Source of the DNA: Paenibacillus sacheonensis
GTDB taxonomy: Bacteria; Bacillota; Bacilli; Paenibacillales; Paenibacillaceae
Direction: 5' to 3'
NCBI RefSeq assembly: GCF_009909195.1
Contig: NZ_JAAAMU010000005.1
Span: forward strand, 452,798 to 516,797
Length of the DNA stretch: 64,000 nucleotides
Each line of letters opens with the position of its first letter. The stretch's first letter is position 1. The notes below the pieces were generated by a model, which was not told the origin of the DNA, searched no databases, and saw only the letters and a list, made by a program, of their open reading frames with translations. The position numbers and the translations under genes are program-made. Positions 55,858-64,000 of this stretch are shown here, piece by piece.

Positions 55858-55995
55858 TTACTTGTTCAAGTTCGGCAGGTCCGGCCATTCCGCACGATCA
55901 ATCCCCAACTGTTCGAGAATTTCAAGGACATCCAATTCTACGGCAGTTGAAGCAGCAGTATTTCCCTCATTACCTTGATCGCGTCTCTTCGTCAT
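55858..55995 (-). CDS. Possible 45-residue small protein
   Basis: Reads MTKRRDQGNEGNTAASTAVE and then a helical LDVLEILEQLGIDRAEWPDL segment. GGAGGGGTAGGAG lies upstream of the ATG at 55995. The amphipathic helix with a Trp-Pro end looks protein-like, but the short length and lack of a recognised family leave it uncertain. Confidence 0.35.
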   Translation of the reverse strand: MTKRRDQGNEGNTAASTAVELDVLEILEQLGIDRAEWPDLPNLNK

Positions 55996-56067
55996 ACTCC
56001 GGCTCCTACCCCTCCACATACTGTTCCTCATCTGTAGCTCCGCCAATTGAACCGCTCCCTTTACCAT

Positions 56068-56510
56068 CTCTATCTTTTCTCATACTTGTCTAACACTTTC
56101 TATAACCATTATATCCAGTCCTTTCCAAAAATGATGTCGAAGGGTAGGGGACAATAGTCACATGTTTTTTGTTTTTTTGTCGATCATTGTTCTATAACCC
56201 CGTTAAATATATTCGAGCAGCCATTTATAGCCGTTCGAACCCACTATTTGTCCAGATACGTCTTCAAATAGAATTAAGCATGCCTTCACATCAGCCTGCG
56301 TTCCTCATATTGTTCTAACCCGTCTGATGATGTTCCAACGAAGACGAATACAACCCGCTGAGCAACCCTACATCCTTCGATACCTTCATCATATTCATAG
56401 GGTCGTCATACAAGCCCAATTTCCAAAATTTATCTAACAAAAAAATGGCCATGAACACCGTTATCCATTGCGTTGCACTTTTAAGGACTCATTCCTTCGA
56501 CAGATTTGAC
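56068..56510. other. Intergenic region, nothing recognised
   Basis: About 440 AT-richer bases between the small ORF and the gltB terminator. I found no open frame with initiation signals, RNA gene or clear repeat. Confidence 0.5.
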
Positions 56511-56547
56511 AAAAAAAACCGGCCATGGACAAGTCCATGACCGGTTT
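56511..56547 (-). terminator. Terminator of gltB
   Basis: On the minus strand AAACCGGTCATGGAC pairs with GTCCATGGCCGGTTT (one G-U type mismatch), followed by a run of T. It begins about 12 bp after the gltB stop codon. Confidence 0.92.
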
Positions 56548-56558
56548 CGTATAGTCGC

Positions 56559-59500
56559 TTAGTTCCCGCCTACGCGGGCCAGCTCTTTCATATTCGCTTC
56601 GAATGCAGCAAGCAGTGCTGCTTCGCCTTCGAGGCCGGATTGTTCCATGTGTTCGATCTGCTCAAGCATGCGCTTGTAGTCTTTCGGGATGACCTTGACG
56701 AACTTCGTCTTGGACGTCTCCCAATCCGACAACAGGCGGTCGCCGATCGCGCTGCCCGTGTATTCCACGTGGCGCTTGATCATGCCGTGCAGCTCTTCGA
56801 GGTCGCGTGCTTCTTCGACGCGCTCCAGCAGCACCATCTCGATGTTGCAGTGCTTGTAGAAGTCGCCGGCTTCGTCCAGGACGTACGCGACGCCGCCGGA
56901 CATGCCTGCCGCAAAGTTGCGGCCCGTTCCGCCGAGAATCGCGACGCGTCCGCCTGTCATATACTCGCAGCCGTGGTCGCCGACGCCTTCGACGACGATC
57001 TTGACGCCGGAGTTCCGTACTGCGAAGCGTTCACCCGCGATACCGCTGATGTAAGCCTCGCCGTTCGTTCCGCCGTAGAACGCGGTATTCCCGATAATGA
57101 CGTTCTCTTCGGACTTGAAAGTCGCTTTCGGCGACGGAGCGACGATGATCTTGCCGCCGGACAGACCTTTGCCGACGTAGTCATTGGAGTCGCCTTCGAG
57201 CGTAAGCGTGATGCCCTTCGGAATGAACGCGCCGAAGCTCTGGCCGCCCGTGCCGACGAAGCGGAACGAGATCGTATCTTCCGGCAGTCCCGCCGCGCCG
57301 TATTTGCGCGTCACTTCGCTGCCCACGATCGTACCGACGACGCGGTTGATGTTCGTGATCGGCAGCGTGGCGCGCACTTGCTCGCCGGACTCGATCGCCG
57401 GTTGTGCCAGCGCCAGCAGATGCTGCATGTCGAGCGACTCTTCTAATTTATGATCCTGCTGCTGCGTGTTGTGGCGGGCCGCATCCTGCGGTACCTCCAT
57501 TTGATGCAGCAGCGGACGAAGATCGATGCCTTTGAGCTTATAGTGATCGATCAGATCTTTGGTTTGCAGGCGGTCTACGCGGCCGACCATTTCGCTCACG
57601 GTACGGAAACCGAGAAGCGCCATGAACTCGCGGAACTCTTGCGCGACGAACAGCATGTAGTTCGCGACATGGCTCGGATCGCCCATGAACTTCTTGCGAA
57701 GATCCGGATTCTGCGTTGCGACGCCGACCGGACACGTATCCAGCTGGCAGACGCGCATCATGATGCAGCCGAGCACGACGAGCGGAGCCGTCGAGAAGCC
57801 GAATTCTTCGGCGCCGAGCAGCGTGGCGATCGCGAGGTCGCGGCCGTTCATGATTTTGCCGTCGGTCTCTACGACGACGCGGTCGCGCAGGTTGTTGAGC
57901 ATAAGCGTCTGGTGCGTCTCCGCGAGGCCAAGCTCCCAAGGCATGCCCGCATGGCGGAGCGATGCGAGCGGCGATGCGCCTGTGCCGCCGTCATAGCCGC
58001 TGACGAGAATGACGTCCGCGCGGCCTTTGGCAACGCCTGCCGCGATCGTGCCGACACCCACTTCGGATACCAGCTTTACGTTGATGCGAGCCCGAGGGTT
58101 GGCGTTCTTGAGATCGTGAATGAGCTCGGCCAAATCCTCGATCGAATAAATATCGTGATGCGGCGGCGGCGAGATGAGACCTACGCCCGGCGTAGAGCCG
58201 CGGACTTCGGCTACCCAAGGATACACCTTGCGTCCTGGCAGCTGGCCGCCTTCTCCCGGCTTCGCGCCTTGCGCCATCTTGATTTGAATCTCGTCTGCGT
58301 TGACCAAGTAGTTGCTCGTAACGCCGAAACGTCCGGAAGCGACCTGCTTGATCGCGCTGCGACGGGAATCGCCGTTGGCATCCGGGATGTAGCGCTTCGG
58401 ATCCTCGCCGCCTTCGCCGGTGTTGGAGCGTCCGCCGATACGGTTCATCGCGATCGCCAGCGCTTCATGCGCTTCTTTGGAGATGGAGCCATAGGACATG
58501 GCGCCCGTCTTGAAGCGTTTCACGATGGACTCGACCGACTCGACTTCGTCGAGCGGAACGGGTGCTGCCGAATAATTGAAGTCAAGCAGCGAGCGAAGCG
58601 TCAGATGCTTCTTGTCTTCGCCCTGCACCAGCTCGGAGAATTTCTTGTACAGCTTGTAGTCGTTCGCGCGGGAAGCCATCTGCAGCGTATGAATCGTCTG
58701 CGGCGTGAACAGATGGTCTTCGCCGTCCTTGCGCCATTGGTATTCGCCGCCGGAGTCGAGCTCCTTGACGCGGCCCTCTTGTTCGGAGAACGCACGGTGA
58801 TGATGCTTCAGCGCTTCATCCGCGATGACGTCGAGGCCGATGCCGCCGATGCGCGTCTCCGTCCAAGTGAAGTATTGGTCGACGACGTCCTTGTTCAGGC
58901 CGACGGCTTCGAAGATTTGCGCGCCGCGGTACGATTGGATCGTGGAGATGCCCATTTTGGACAAAATCTTCACGACGCCTTTCGTTGCGGCTTTAATGAA
59001 GTTCTTCACGGCCTTCTCGTGCGTAACGCCTCTGAGCATGCCGCCGCGGATCATATCGTCGAGCGTCTCGAATGCCAAGTACGGATTGACTGCGCTCACG
59101 CCGTAGCCGAGCAGCAGTGCAAAGTGATGCACCTCGCGCGGCTCGCCGGATTCCAGCAGGATGCTGACCTTCGTACGCGTGCCTTCGCGAATGAGATGAT
59201 GATGAAGGGCGGATACGGCGAGCAGCGACGGAATCGCCGCGTTCTCCCGGTCGATGCCCCGGTCGGACAGGATCAGTACATTATGGCCCTTGCCGATAAC
59301 GCGGTCGGCCGCTTCGCACATTTGCTTCAGAGCGAAACGCAGTCCCTCTACGCCGTCGGCCGCCGTGAACAGCGTCGGCAGCGTTATCGACTTGAAGCCC
59401 GGACGGCGCACGTGGCGCAGCTTCGCGAACTCCTCGTTCGACAGGACCGGCGATGCCAGTCGGATCTGACGCGCGCTCTCCGGTTCCGGATTGAGCAGGT

Positions 59501-61163
59501 TGCGCTCGGGGCCGAGCGTCGTTCCCGTCGCCGTGATGATTTCTTCGCGGATCGCATCGATCGGCGGGTTCGTGACTTGCGCGAACATTTGCTTGAAGTA
59601 ATTGAACAGACGCTGCGGGCGCTCCGACAGAATGGCCAGCGGCGCATCGTAACCCATGGAAGCGATCGGCTCTACGCCGCTGCCCGCCATCGGTTCCAGC
59701 ACCTTGCGCAGATCCTCGAACGTGTAGCCGAACGCCTGCTGGCGCAGCTCGACCGTATCGTGATCCGGTTCCGGAAGCTCCGGCGCGTCCGGCAGATCGT
59801 CGAGGCCGACGAGATGCTCGTCAAGCCATTCGCGGTACGGATGCTCCGCCGCGATTTGAGCTTTGACCTCTTCGTCGGACACGATGCGGCCTGCTTTGGT
59901 ATCGACAAGCAGCATGCGGCCCGGACGCAGGCGGTCTTTGTATACGACATTCTCCGGATCGACGTGGACCGTGCCCGCCTCGGAACCGAGAATGATGACG
60001 TCGTCTTTGGTTACATAATAACGTGCGGGACGAAGGCCGTTACGGTCGAGAATCGCGCCGATCTGGGTACCGTCGGTGAACGCCATCGCGGCAGGACCAT
60101 CCCACGGCTCCATCAGGCAGCTGTGGTATTCGTAGAAGGCTTTCTTCTCGTCGCTCATGCCTTCGTGGTTGGACCACGGTTCAGGCACCATCATCATGGC
60201 TGCGTGCGGCAGCGAGCGTCCCGAGAGGTACAGGAATTCCAGCGTGTTATCGAACATCGCCGTATCGGATCCGTCCGGATTGATGATCGGCTTGATTTTG
60301 TCCAAACTTTCGCCGAACAATTCCGAAGCGAACAGCGCCTGGCGGGCATGCATCCAGTTGACGTTGCCGCGCAGCGTGTTGATCTCGCCGTTGTGGATCA
60401 GGTAGCGGTACGGATGCGCGCGCTCCCAGCTCGGGAACGTATTCGTCGAGAAACGGGAGTGGACGAGGGCCAGTGCCGTCTCCATCGCTTCGTCGTTCAA
60501 CTCTGTGTAGAAAGAACGAACCTGCTCGGTCGTCAGCATCCCCTTGTACACGATTTTCTTGCTCGAAAAGCTGGAGAAATAGAAGCTGTCCGCGCCTTCC
60601 ATGCCGGAATAACGGATGGCCAGCTCCGCGCGCTTGCGGATGATGTAGATCTTGCGTTCGAACGCAAGCTCATCCTGAAGCGATTCATCTCTGCCGATGA
60701 ACACTTGGCGAACGTACGGTTTCACCGATTTCGCGGAATGTCCGAGCTTCTCGTCGTTCGTCGGAACGGTACGCCAGCCGATCAGCGTCTGGCCTTCCTC
60801 GCGAATGATCGATTCCAACTCGCGCTCATGCTTGCTGCGAATGCTCTCGTCCTGCGACAGGAACAGCATGCCGACGGCATAGTCGCCGTTAGCCGGGAGT
60901 TCGACGCCGAGTCCCTTCAGCTCGCGGGAGAAGAACGCATGCGGGATTTGAAGCAGGATGCCTGCTCCGTCCCCCGTGTTCGGCTCGCTGCCTTGTCCGC
61001 CGCGATGCTCCATCTGCTCGAGCACGGTCAGCGCCTGCTGGATGATCGAATGCGATTTGTATCCTTTGATGTTAGCCACAAAACCCATGCCGCAGGCGTC
61101 TTTCTCATATTGCGGGTCATACAGGCCTTGCTTCGGCGGCAATCCTAAACGGTTCTCTTTCAC
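56559..61163 (-). CDS. gltB: Glutamate synthase large subunit
   Basis: A 1534-residue GOGAT large subunit converting glutamine and 2-oxoglutarate to two glutamates. The N-terminal class II glutaminase begins after a short propeptide with the nucleophile Cys in [16 protein letters not shown]. The central and FMN-binding domains include [20 protein letters not shown] and [20 protein letters not shown]. The 3Fe-4S cysteines are in [19 protein letters not shown]. The C-terminal beta-helix contains [15 protein letters not shown] and [24 protein letters not shown] at 61163 with AAAGGTG eight bases upstream is the preferred start. No gltD gene follows in this window. Confidence 0.95.
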   Translation of the reverse strand: MKENRLGLPPKQGLYDPQYEKDACGMGFVANIKGYKSHSIIQQALTVLEQMEHRGGQGSEPNTGDGAGILLQIPHAFFSRELKGLGVELPANGDYAVGMLFLSQDESIRSKHERELESIIREEGQTLIGWRTVPTNDEKLGHSAKSVKPYVRQVFIGRDESLQDELAFERKIYIIRKRAELAIRYSGMEGADSFYFSSFSSKKIVYKGMLTTEQVRSFYTELNDEAMETALALVHSRFSTNTFPSWERAHPYRYLIHNGEINTLRGNVNWMHARQALFASELFGESLDKIKPIINPDGSDTAMFDNTLEFLYLSGRSLPHAAMMMVPEPWSNHEGMSDEKKAFYEYHSCLMEPWDGPAAMAFTDGTQIGAILDRNGLRPARYYVTKDDVIILGSEAGTVHVDPENVVYKDRLRPGRMLLVDTKAGRIVSDEEVKAQIAAEHPYREWLDEHLVGLDDLPDAPELPEPDHDTVELRQQAFGYTFEDLRKVLEPMAGSGVEPIASMGYDAPLAILSERPQRLFNYFKQMFAQVTNPPIDAIREEIITATGTTLGPERNLLNPEPESARQIRLASPVLSNEEFAKLRHVRRPGFKSITLPTLFTAADGVEGLRFALKQMCEAADRVIGKGHNVLILSDRGIDRENAAIPSLLAVSALHHHLIREGTRTKVSILLESGEPREVHHFALLLGYGVSAVNPYLAFETLDDMIRGGMLRGVTHEKAVKNFIKAATKGVVKILSKMGISTIQSYRGAQIFEAVGLNKDVVDQYFTWTETRIGGIGLDVIADEALKHHHRAFSEQEGRVKELDSGGEYQWRKDGEDHLFTPQTIHTLQMASRANDYKLYKKFSELVQGEDKKHLTLRSLLDFNYSAAPVPLDEVESVESIVKRFKTGAMSYGSISKEAHEALAIAMNRIGGRSNTGEGGEDPKRYIPDANGDSRRSAIKQVASGRFGVTSNYLVNADEIQIKMAQGAKPGEGGQLPGRKVYPWVAEVRGSTPGVGLISPPPHHDIYSIEDLAELIHDLKNANPRARINVKLVSEVGVGTIAAGVAKGRADVILVSGYDGGTGASPLASLRHAGMPWELGLAETHQTLMLNNLRDRVVVETDGKIMNGRDLAIATLLGAEEFGFSTAPLVVLGCIMMRVCQLDTCPVGVATQNPDLRKKFMGDPSHVANYMLFVAQEFREFMALLGFRTVSEMVGRVDRLQTKDLIDHYKLKGIDLRPLLHQMEVPQDAARHNTQQQDHKLEESLDMQHLLALAQPAIESGEQVRATLPITNINRVVGTIVGSEVTRKYGAAGLPEDTISFRFVGTGGQSFGAFIPKGITLTLEGDSNDYVGKGLSGGKIIVAPSPKATFKSEENVIIGNTAFYGGTNGEAYISGIAGERFAVRNSGVKIVVEGVGDHGCEYMTGGRVAILGGTGRNFAAGMSGGVAYVLDEAGDFYKHCNIEMVLLERVEEARDLEELHGMIKRHVEYTGSAIGDRLLSDWETSKTKFVKVIPKDYKRMLEQIEHMEQSGLEGEAALLAAFEANMKELARVGGN

Positions 61164-61662
61164 TTGGATAGTCACCTTTCTATGAGAAATTTTTGAATAA
61201 ACAACGGAATCGGCCTACGCCCGTCATCGGCGGCAGTCCCCGCCCTCGGATCTCTTCGGATATCCGGGCAAGCGGCTAAATCTTACCTTGCGATCTGAAA
61301 ATGGAGGAATGGATTTATTTGCAGGAATCCGACTTCATTTCTTCCCCTGAATGGCGTAGAATAAAAGCAGATTATGAAAACCTTTCCTTCCAGCTTTCAT
61401 GGCATTCTTCAAAAAAAGACGCTGAGCAGCGGCTGGGTAAAAATGCCGTTTTTATCAGCATCCTTGCGACAAACGGACAGGATCGATTGATTTTCGTTAT
61501 TATATGATTTTATCATCACCCTATAGCAATTATCAATTTATTATTTTAGCAAAAGTGATAAGACTTCTTTACCGGAACGCCCTGCACCAGCAGTTTGAAT
61601 TTGCACTTTTTGTACTTTTCTTTTCATTAAGCTGCATAATTATCCAAAAGGATGTGGTCGAT
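61164..61662. other. Divergent intergenic region
   Basis: About 500 bp between gltB and the SGNH hydrolase gene. The gltB-proximal half is GC-rich, with small inverted repeats such as CGGATCTCTTCGGATATCCG. The other half is AT-rich and should hold the hydrolase promoter. No convincing gene is present; a 68-codon frame at 61301 has no ribosome binding site. Confidence 0.5.
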
Positions 61663-63078
61663 TTGACGAGCAATACGAGGAAATCCAAGGGCAAGGCAGC
61701 AGCAATGACGACGGCGGCGCTGCTGATTGCCGCTGTAGGTACGGGAAGTATTTGGACGGATAGTCATAGGGCCGAGGCCACTGCGCCTGCTGCTCAGGAA
61801 TCAATTTCCACGTCGAACCATGCATTTGCAGGCTCGATTGGCCAGCCTGTAATTCCCTCGACCGCGCGTCAGTACGCGGCTGCACCTGCTGCGCCCAAGG
61901 CAGAAGCGAACGAGCCCTTACATATCGTGGCGGTCGGCGACTCGCTGACCGTCGGCTACGAGAACGGCATGACCGTCTCTTCCATTCCATACGGTTATGT
62001 CGAACGCGTGTATGAACAGGCGTTGTACCGCGGACGCGCGGATCTGAAGAATTACGGCATCATCGCGCTCAAAACGCCGGGACTCAACAAGTTTCTGAAG
62101 GCGGCCGCAGACGGCACGCGAATCGCCGCGGATGAGGTACAGACGAATTTGGCGACGTACCCGCTCGCTTCCGAGACCGTCGCCAAGACGGCCGCGCTTG
62201 CGGCGGATTTGAAAAATGCCGATCTCGTCACGCTGACGATCGGAGGGAACGATTTTACGCCGATCTTCGATGACATCAAGTCGAACAGCTTGTCGGCGGC
62301 CGACCTGCAGGCCAAGATGGACGCGATGCTGGCGGATTACGTACCGCAGCTCGAAGCGTCCTTGCGCACGATTCTGGGCTTGAACCCGAAAGCGACCGTC
62401 GTTTTCGCGGATCAATATTTGCCGGTGCCCAAGCCGTCCGTGTTAAACAAGGCGATCACGCAGGAGCAGTACGATATCTTGTCCGCGGCCGTGACGAAGC
62501 TGAAGGGCTTGGACGAGGCGCTCGCCGATAAACTGACCCAGGAAGGCTATGACGTGCGGACCGTGGACGTCTCGGTTCCGTTCAAGAACAATGAACTTGT
62601 CTATACGTACATTTTGAAAGGCGACATTCATCCGAAGCAATCCGGCTACGACGTCATGGGCCGTGCGTTCTCCAAAGGCATCTGGGGCGATTATCGCGAT
62701 CCCGCTGCCCTGCCTGCCGGCGCCCCCCTGCGCGTCGTCGTGAACGGCACGGATCTCAAAGGCAATCATCCGGTGCTCAAGAACAATACGACGTTCCTGC
62801 CGATGCGGGATGTAGCGAACGCGCTGCATGCGACGCTGAATTGGGACAACAAGACCCGGACGGCGACGATCGCCTCCGGCGGCAAGAAGGTCGCGTTCAC
62901 GATCGGCGCGAACACGATGAAGGTAAACGGCCAGAGCGTTGCGCTCGAGACGCCGGCTTATCTGCAGCAGTCGAACGGCAGCTCGCTTACTTACCTCCCG
63001 CTTGCAGCGTTATCCAAGGGGCTCGGGTATCAGGTGGATTATCGGAAACCGATCGCGACGGTGTATGTTAATTCGTAA
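61663..63078 (+). CDS. Secreted SGNH/GDSL hydrolase with copper amine oxidase-like C domain
   Basis: A 471-residue exported protein. A signal peptide (basic TSNTRKSKGK then AAAMTTAALLIAAVGTGSIW) is followed by a Ser/Ala-rich linker. The SGNH esterase/lipase domain (about 85-350) carries block I VAVGDSLTVGYENG, block III TIGGNDF and block V GDIHPKQSG with the catalytic Asp-His. The last 110 residues are a copper amine oxidase N-domain-like module (FLPMRDVANALHATLNWDN and LTYLPLAALSKGLGYQVDY), common in Paenibacillus cell-surface proteins. It probably deacylates a wall or extracellular glycan or lipid. A TTG start at 61663 has an AAAGGATG site. Confidence 0.88.
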   Translation: MTSNTRKSKGKAAAMTTAALLIAAVGTGSIWTDSHRAEATAPAAQESISTSNHAFAGSIGQPVIPSTARQYAAAPAAPKAEANEPLHIVAVGDSLTVGYENGMTVSSIPYGYVERVYEQALYRGRADLKNYGIIALKTPGLNKFLKAAADGTRIAADEVQTNLATYPLASETVAKTAALAADLKNADLVTLTIGGNDFTPIFDDIKSNSLSAADLQAKMDAMLADYVPQLEASLRTILGLNPKATVVFADQYLPVPKPSVLNKAITQEQYDILSAAVTKLKGLDEALADKLTQEGYDVRTVDVSVPFKNNELVYTYILKGDIHPKQSGYDVMGRAFSKGIWGDYRDPAALPAGAPLRVVVNGTDLKGNHPVLKNNTTFLPMRDVANALHATLNWDNKTRTATIASGGKKVAFTIGANTMKVNGQSVALETPAYLQQSNGSSLTYLPLAALSKGLGYQVDYRKPIATVYVNS

Positions 63079-63115
63079 GGTCAGGAAAGTATAGATTCGG
63101 GATGATGAAGAAATA

Positions 63116-63170
63116 AAAAGGCGGGATTCCGTGAAGCAGCTTAGGCTGCCCCTTGGAATCCCGCCTTTGT
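63116..63170. terminator. Bidirectional terminator
   Basis: AAAGGCGGGATTCC pairs with GGAATCCCGCCTTT, with an inner GCAGC/GCTGC stem, and A/T runs on both sides. It lies between the convergent hydrolase and YhgE/Pip genes. Confidence 0.88.
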
Positions 63171-63177
63171 TTCTTCA

Positions 63178-64000
63178 TTAAAGTACGATTTCGGCCGGCG
63201 CGGACTTGCTGCTCCGTTCCTTGCGATGCATGACCAGGAATACGGCCATCGTGAGCGCTGCGAATACGAGCGCTACGATCGCCAGGTACACGGCGCTGCT
63301 GCCGGTTGACTGCAGCTCGTTGCCGGTCAGAATTTCACGGAACGACCGAATGGTATACGTCATCGGCAGCCATTCGCCGACGCGCTGCAGCCAAGCGGGC
63401 ACGAGCTCCGCCGGGTACGTGCCGGCGCTGCCGGTCAACTGCAGGATGAGCAGCATCACGGCGACGAATCGGCCCGGCTGGTCGAGGAGCGTGACCAGGA
63501 ATTGAATGATCATCATGAACGCGACGCTGGTCAGCATGGACATGCCGATGAAGGCGCCCATATGATTGGCGTGCATGCCGATGCCGTAGATCAGGATCGC
63601 GTCGGCGATTAGCGCCTGCACGATGCCGATGCCTGCGAGAAGCAGCGCCTTGCTGACGAACCAGCTCCAGCCGGAGCGCGGCCTCGTGCCGGTCTCGCGC
63701 ATCGGCACGACCATGGTGGAGAGCAGCGCGCCGACGAACAGGCCGAGCGATAAGGCGTACGGCGCGAAGCCCGTGCCGTAGTTCGGCACGTTCGTCAGCT
63801 TGTGCTCCTCGACATGGACGGGGTTCGCGAACATGTCGTAGAGGGCGTCGGTTCCGGTGACGCCCGCGGTCTGGGCTGCGGCGTCGCCGAGCTTGCCCGA
63901 CAGCTCGGCCGTGCCGCCGGCGAGCTGGGCCGTGCCGCTCGCGAGCTCGGCGGAGCCGCTGGCCAGCTTGCCGGCGCCGCCCGCCAGCTGCGCCGCGCCG
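63178..64000 (-). CDS. YhgE/Pip family membrane protein, 3' part (runs off the window)
   Basis: The frame stays open to the window edge, so the 5' part is missing. The visible 274 residues begin with a repeat region of the type AQLAGGAGKLASGSAELASG (predicted coiled coil of the YhgE/Pip extracellular domain). About five to six C-terminal transmembrane helices follow, with SLGLFVGALLSTMVVPMRET, VRSFREILTG-like and PAELVPAWLQRVGEWLPMTY landmarks. Relatives include phage infection protein Pip and ESX-type secretion-associated YueB. Function here is unknown. Confidence 0.85.
   Translation of the reverse strand, partial: GAAQLAGGAGKLASGSAELASGTAQLAGGTAELSGKLGDAAAQTAGVTGTDALYDMFANPVHVEEHKLTNVPNYGTGFAPYALSLGLFVGALLSTMVVPMRETGTRPRSGWSWFVSKALLLAGIGIVQALIADAILIYGIGMHANHMGAFIGMSMLTSVAFMMIIQFLVTLLDQPGRFVAVMLLILQLTGSAGTYPAELVPAWLQRVGEWLPMTYTIRSFREILTGNELQSTGSSAVYLAIVALVFAALTMAVFLVMHRKERSSKSAPAEIVL

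Noticed and set aside
57450..61148. A 1232-codon plus-strand open frame antisense to gltB
   Set aside because: It mirrors the codon bias of the GC-rich gltB gene, has no ribosome binding site or recognisable domain, and is Arg/Ala/Asp-rich as expected for a shadow frame.
61301..61507. Short plus-strand frame upstream of the SGNH hydrolase
   Set aside because: No ribosome binding site and no family resemblance; it lies in the divergent promoter region.

Overview
The window looks like a chromosomal segment of a spore-forming Paenibacillus-type Firmicute. The evidence is a mid-to-high GC backbone with strong AGGAGG-type ribosome binding sites, the spore protease-like gene yyaC, small Bacillales families (DUF1128, DUF1328, DUF1854), a LytR-CpsA-Psr protein and a copper amine oxidase-like domain. 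No rRNA, tRNA, CRISPR array, prophage or intact insertion sequence was seen.

Layout. 1-6.5 kb: two diguanylate cyclases, a methyltransferase, a hydrolase and yyaC. 6.5-12.3 kb: a Leloir galactose operon (galK-galE-galT) with a divergent AraC-type regulator. 12.3-21 kb: small membrane and stress genes, asparaginase, an FAD oxidoreductase, cardiolipin synthase, bactofilin and an ABC exporter. 21.2-24 kb: decayed siderophore-binding genes with two Fur boxes, a PilZ protein, an orphan DUF1854 protein and a frameshifted VanZ-like gene. 24-28.2 kb: an LCP protein, a divergent UDP-glucose dehydrogenase paralogue and a secreted beta-helix protein. 28.3-36.5 kb: a lasso peptide cluster containing an ABC exporter, nucleotidyltransferase, B2 protease, B1 recognition protein, HPr-kinase-like kinase, a 47-residue precursor, lasso cyclase and sulfotransferase. 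36.6-53.6 kb: a Wzx/Wzy exopolysaccharide operon with enzymes for GDP-fucose, UDP-glucuronate and UDP-galacturonate. 53.9-56 kb: a seven-repeat RCC1 protein and an XRE regulator. 56.5-64 kb: the glutamate synthase large subunit, a secreted SGNH esterase and the 3' part of a YhgE/Pip membrane protein.

How it works together. The exopolysaccharide operon starts with a chain-length regulator and tyrosine kinase. A structured, pseudoknot-capable RNA and a strong terminator hairpin follow, and then galU and the assembly genes. This matches the position of the EAR antitermination element in Bacillus eps operons. A palindrome, GATACR-N3-YGTATC, recurs at the exopolysaccharide operon, the lasso operon, both UDP-glucose dehydrogenase genes, the RCC1/XRE intergenic region and, in weaker form, the PilZ gene. 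It may define a local regulon. The lasso precursor ends in serine and is followed by a kinase and a nucleotidyltransferase, which fits the family of C-terminally phosphorylated lasso peptides (paeninodin, pseudomycoidin). Its residue at the expected first core position is Glu, which is unusual.
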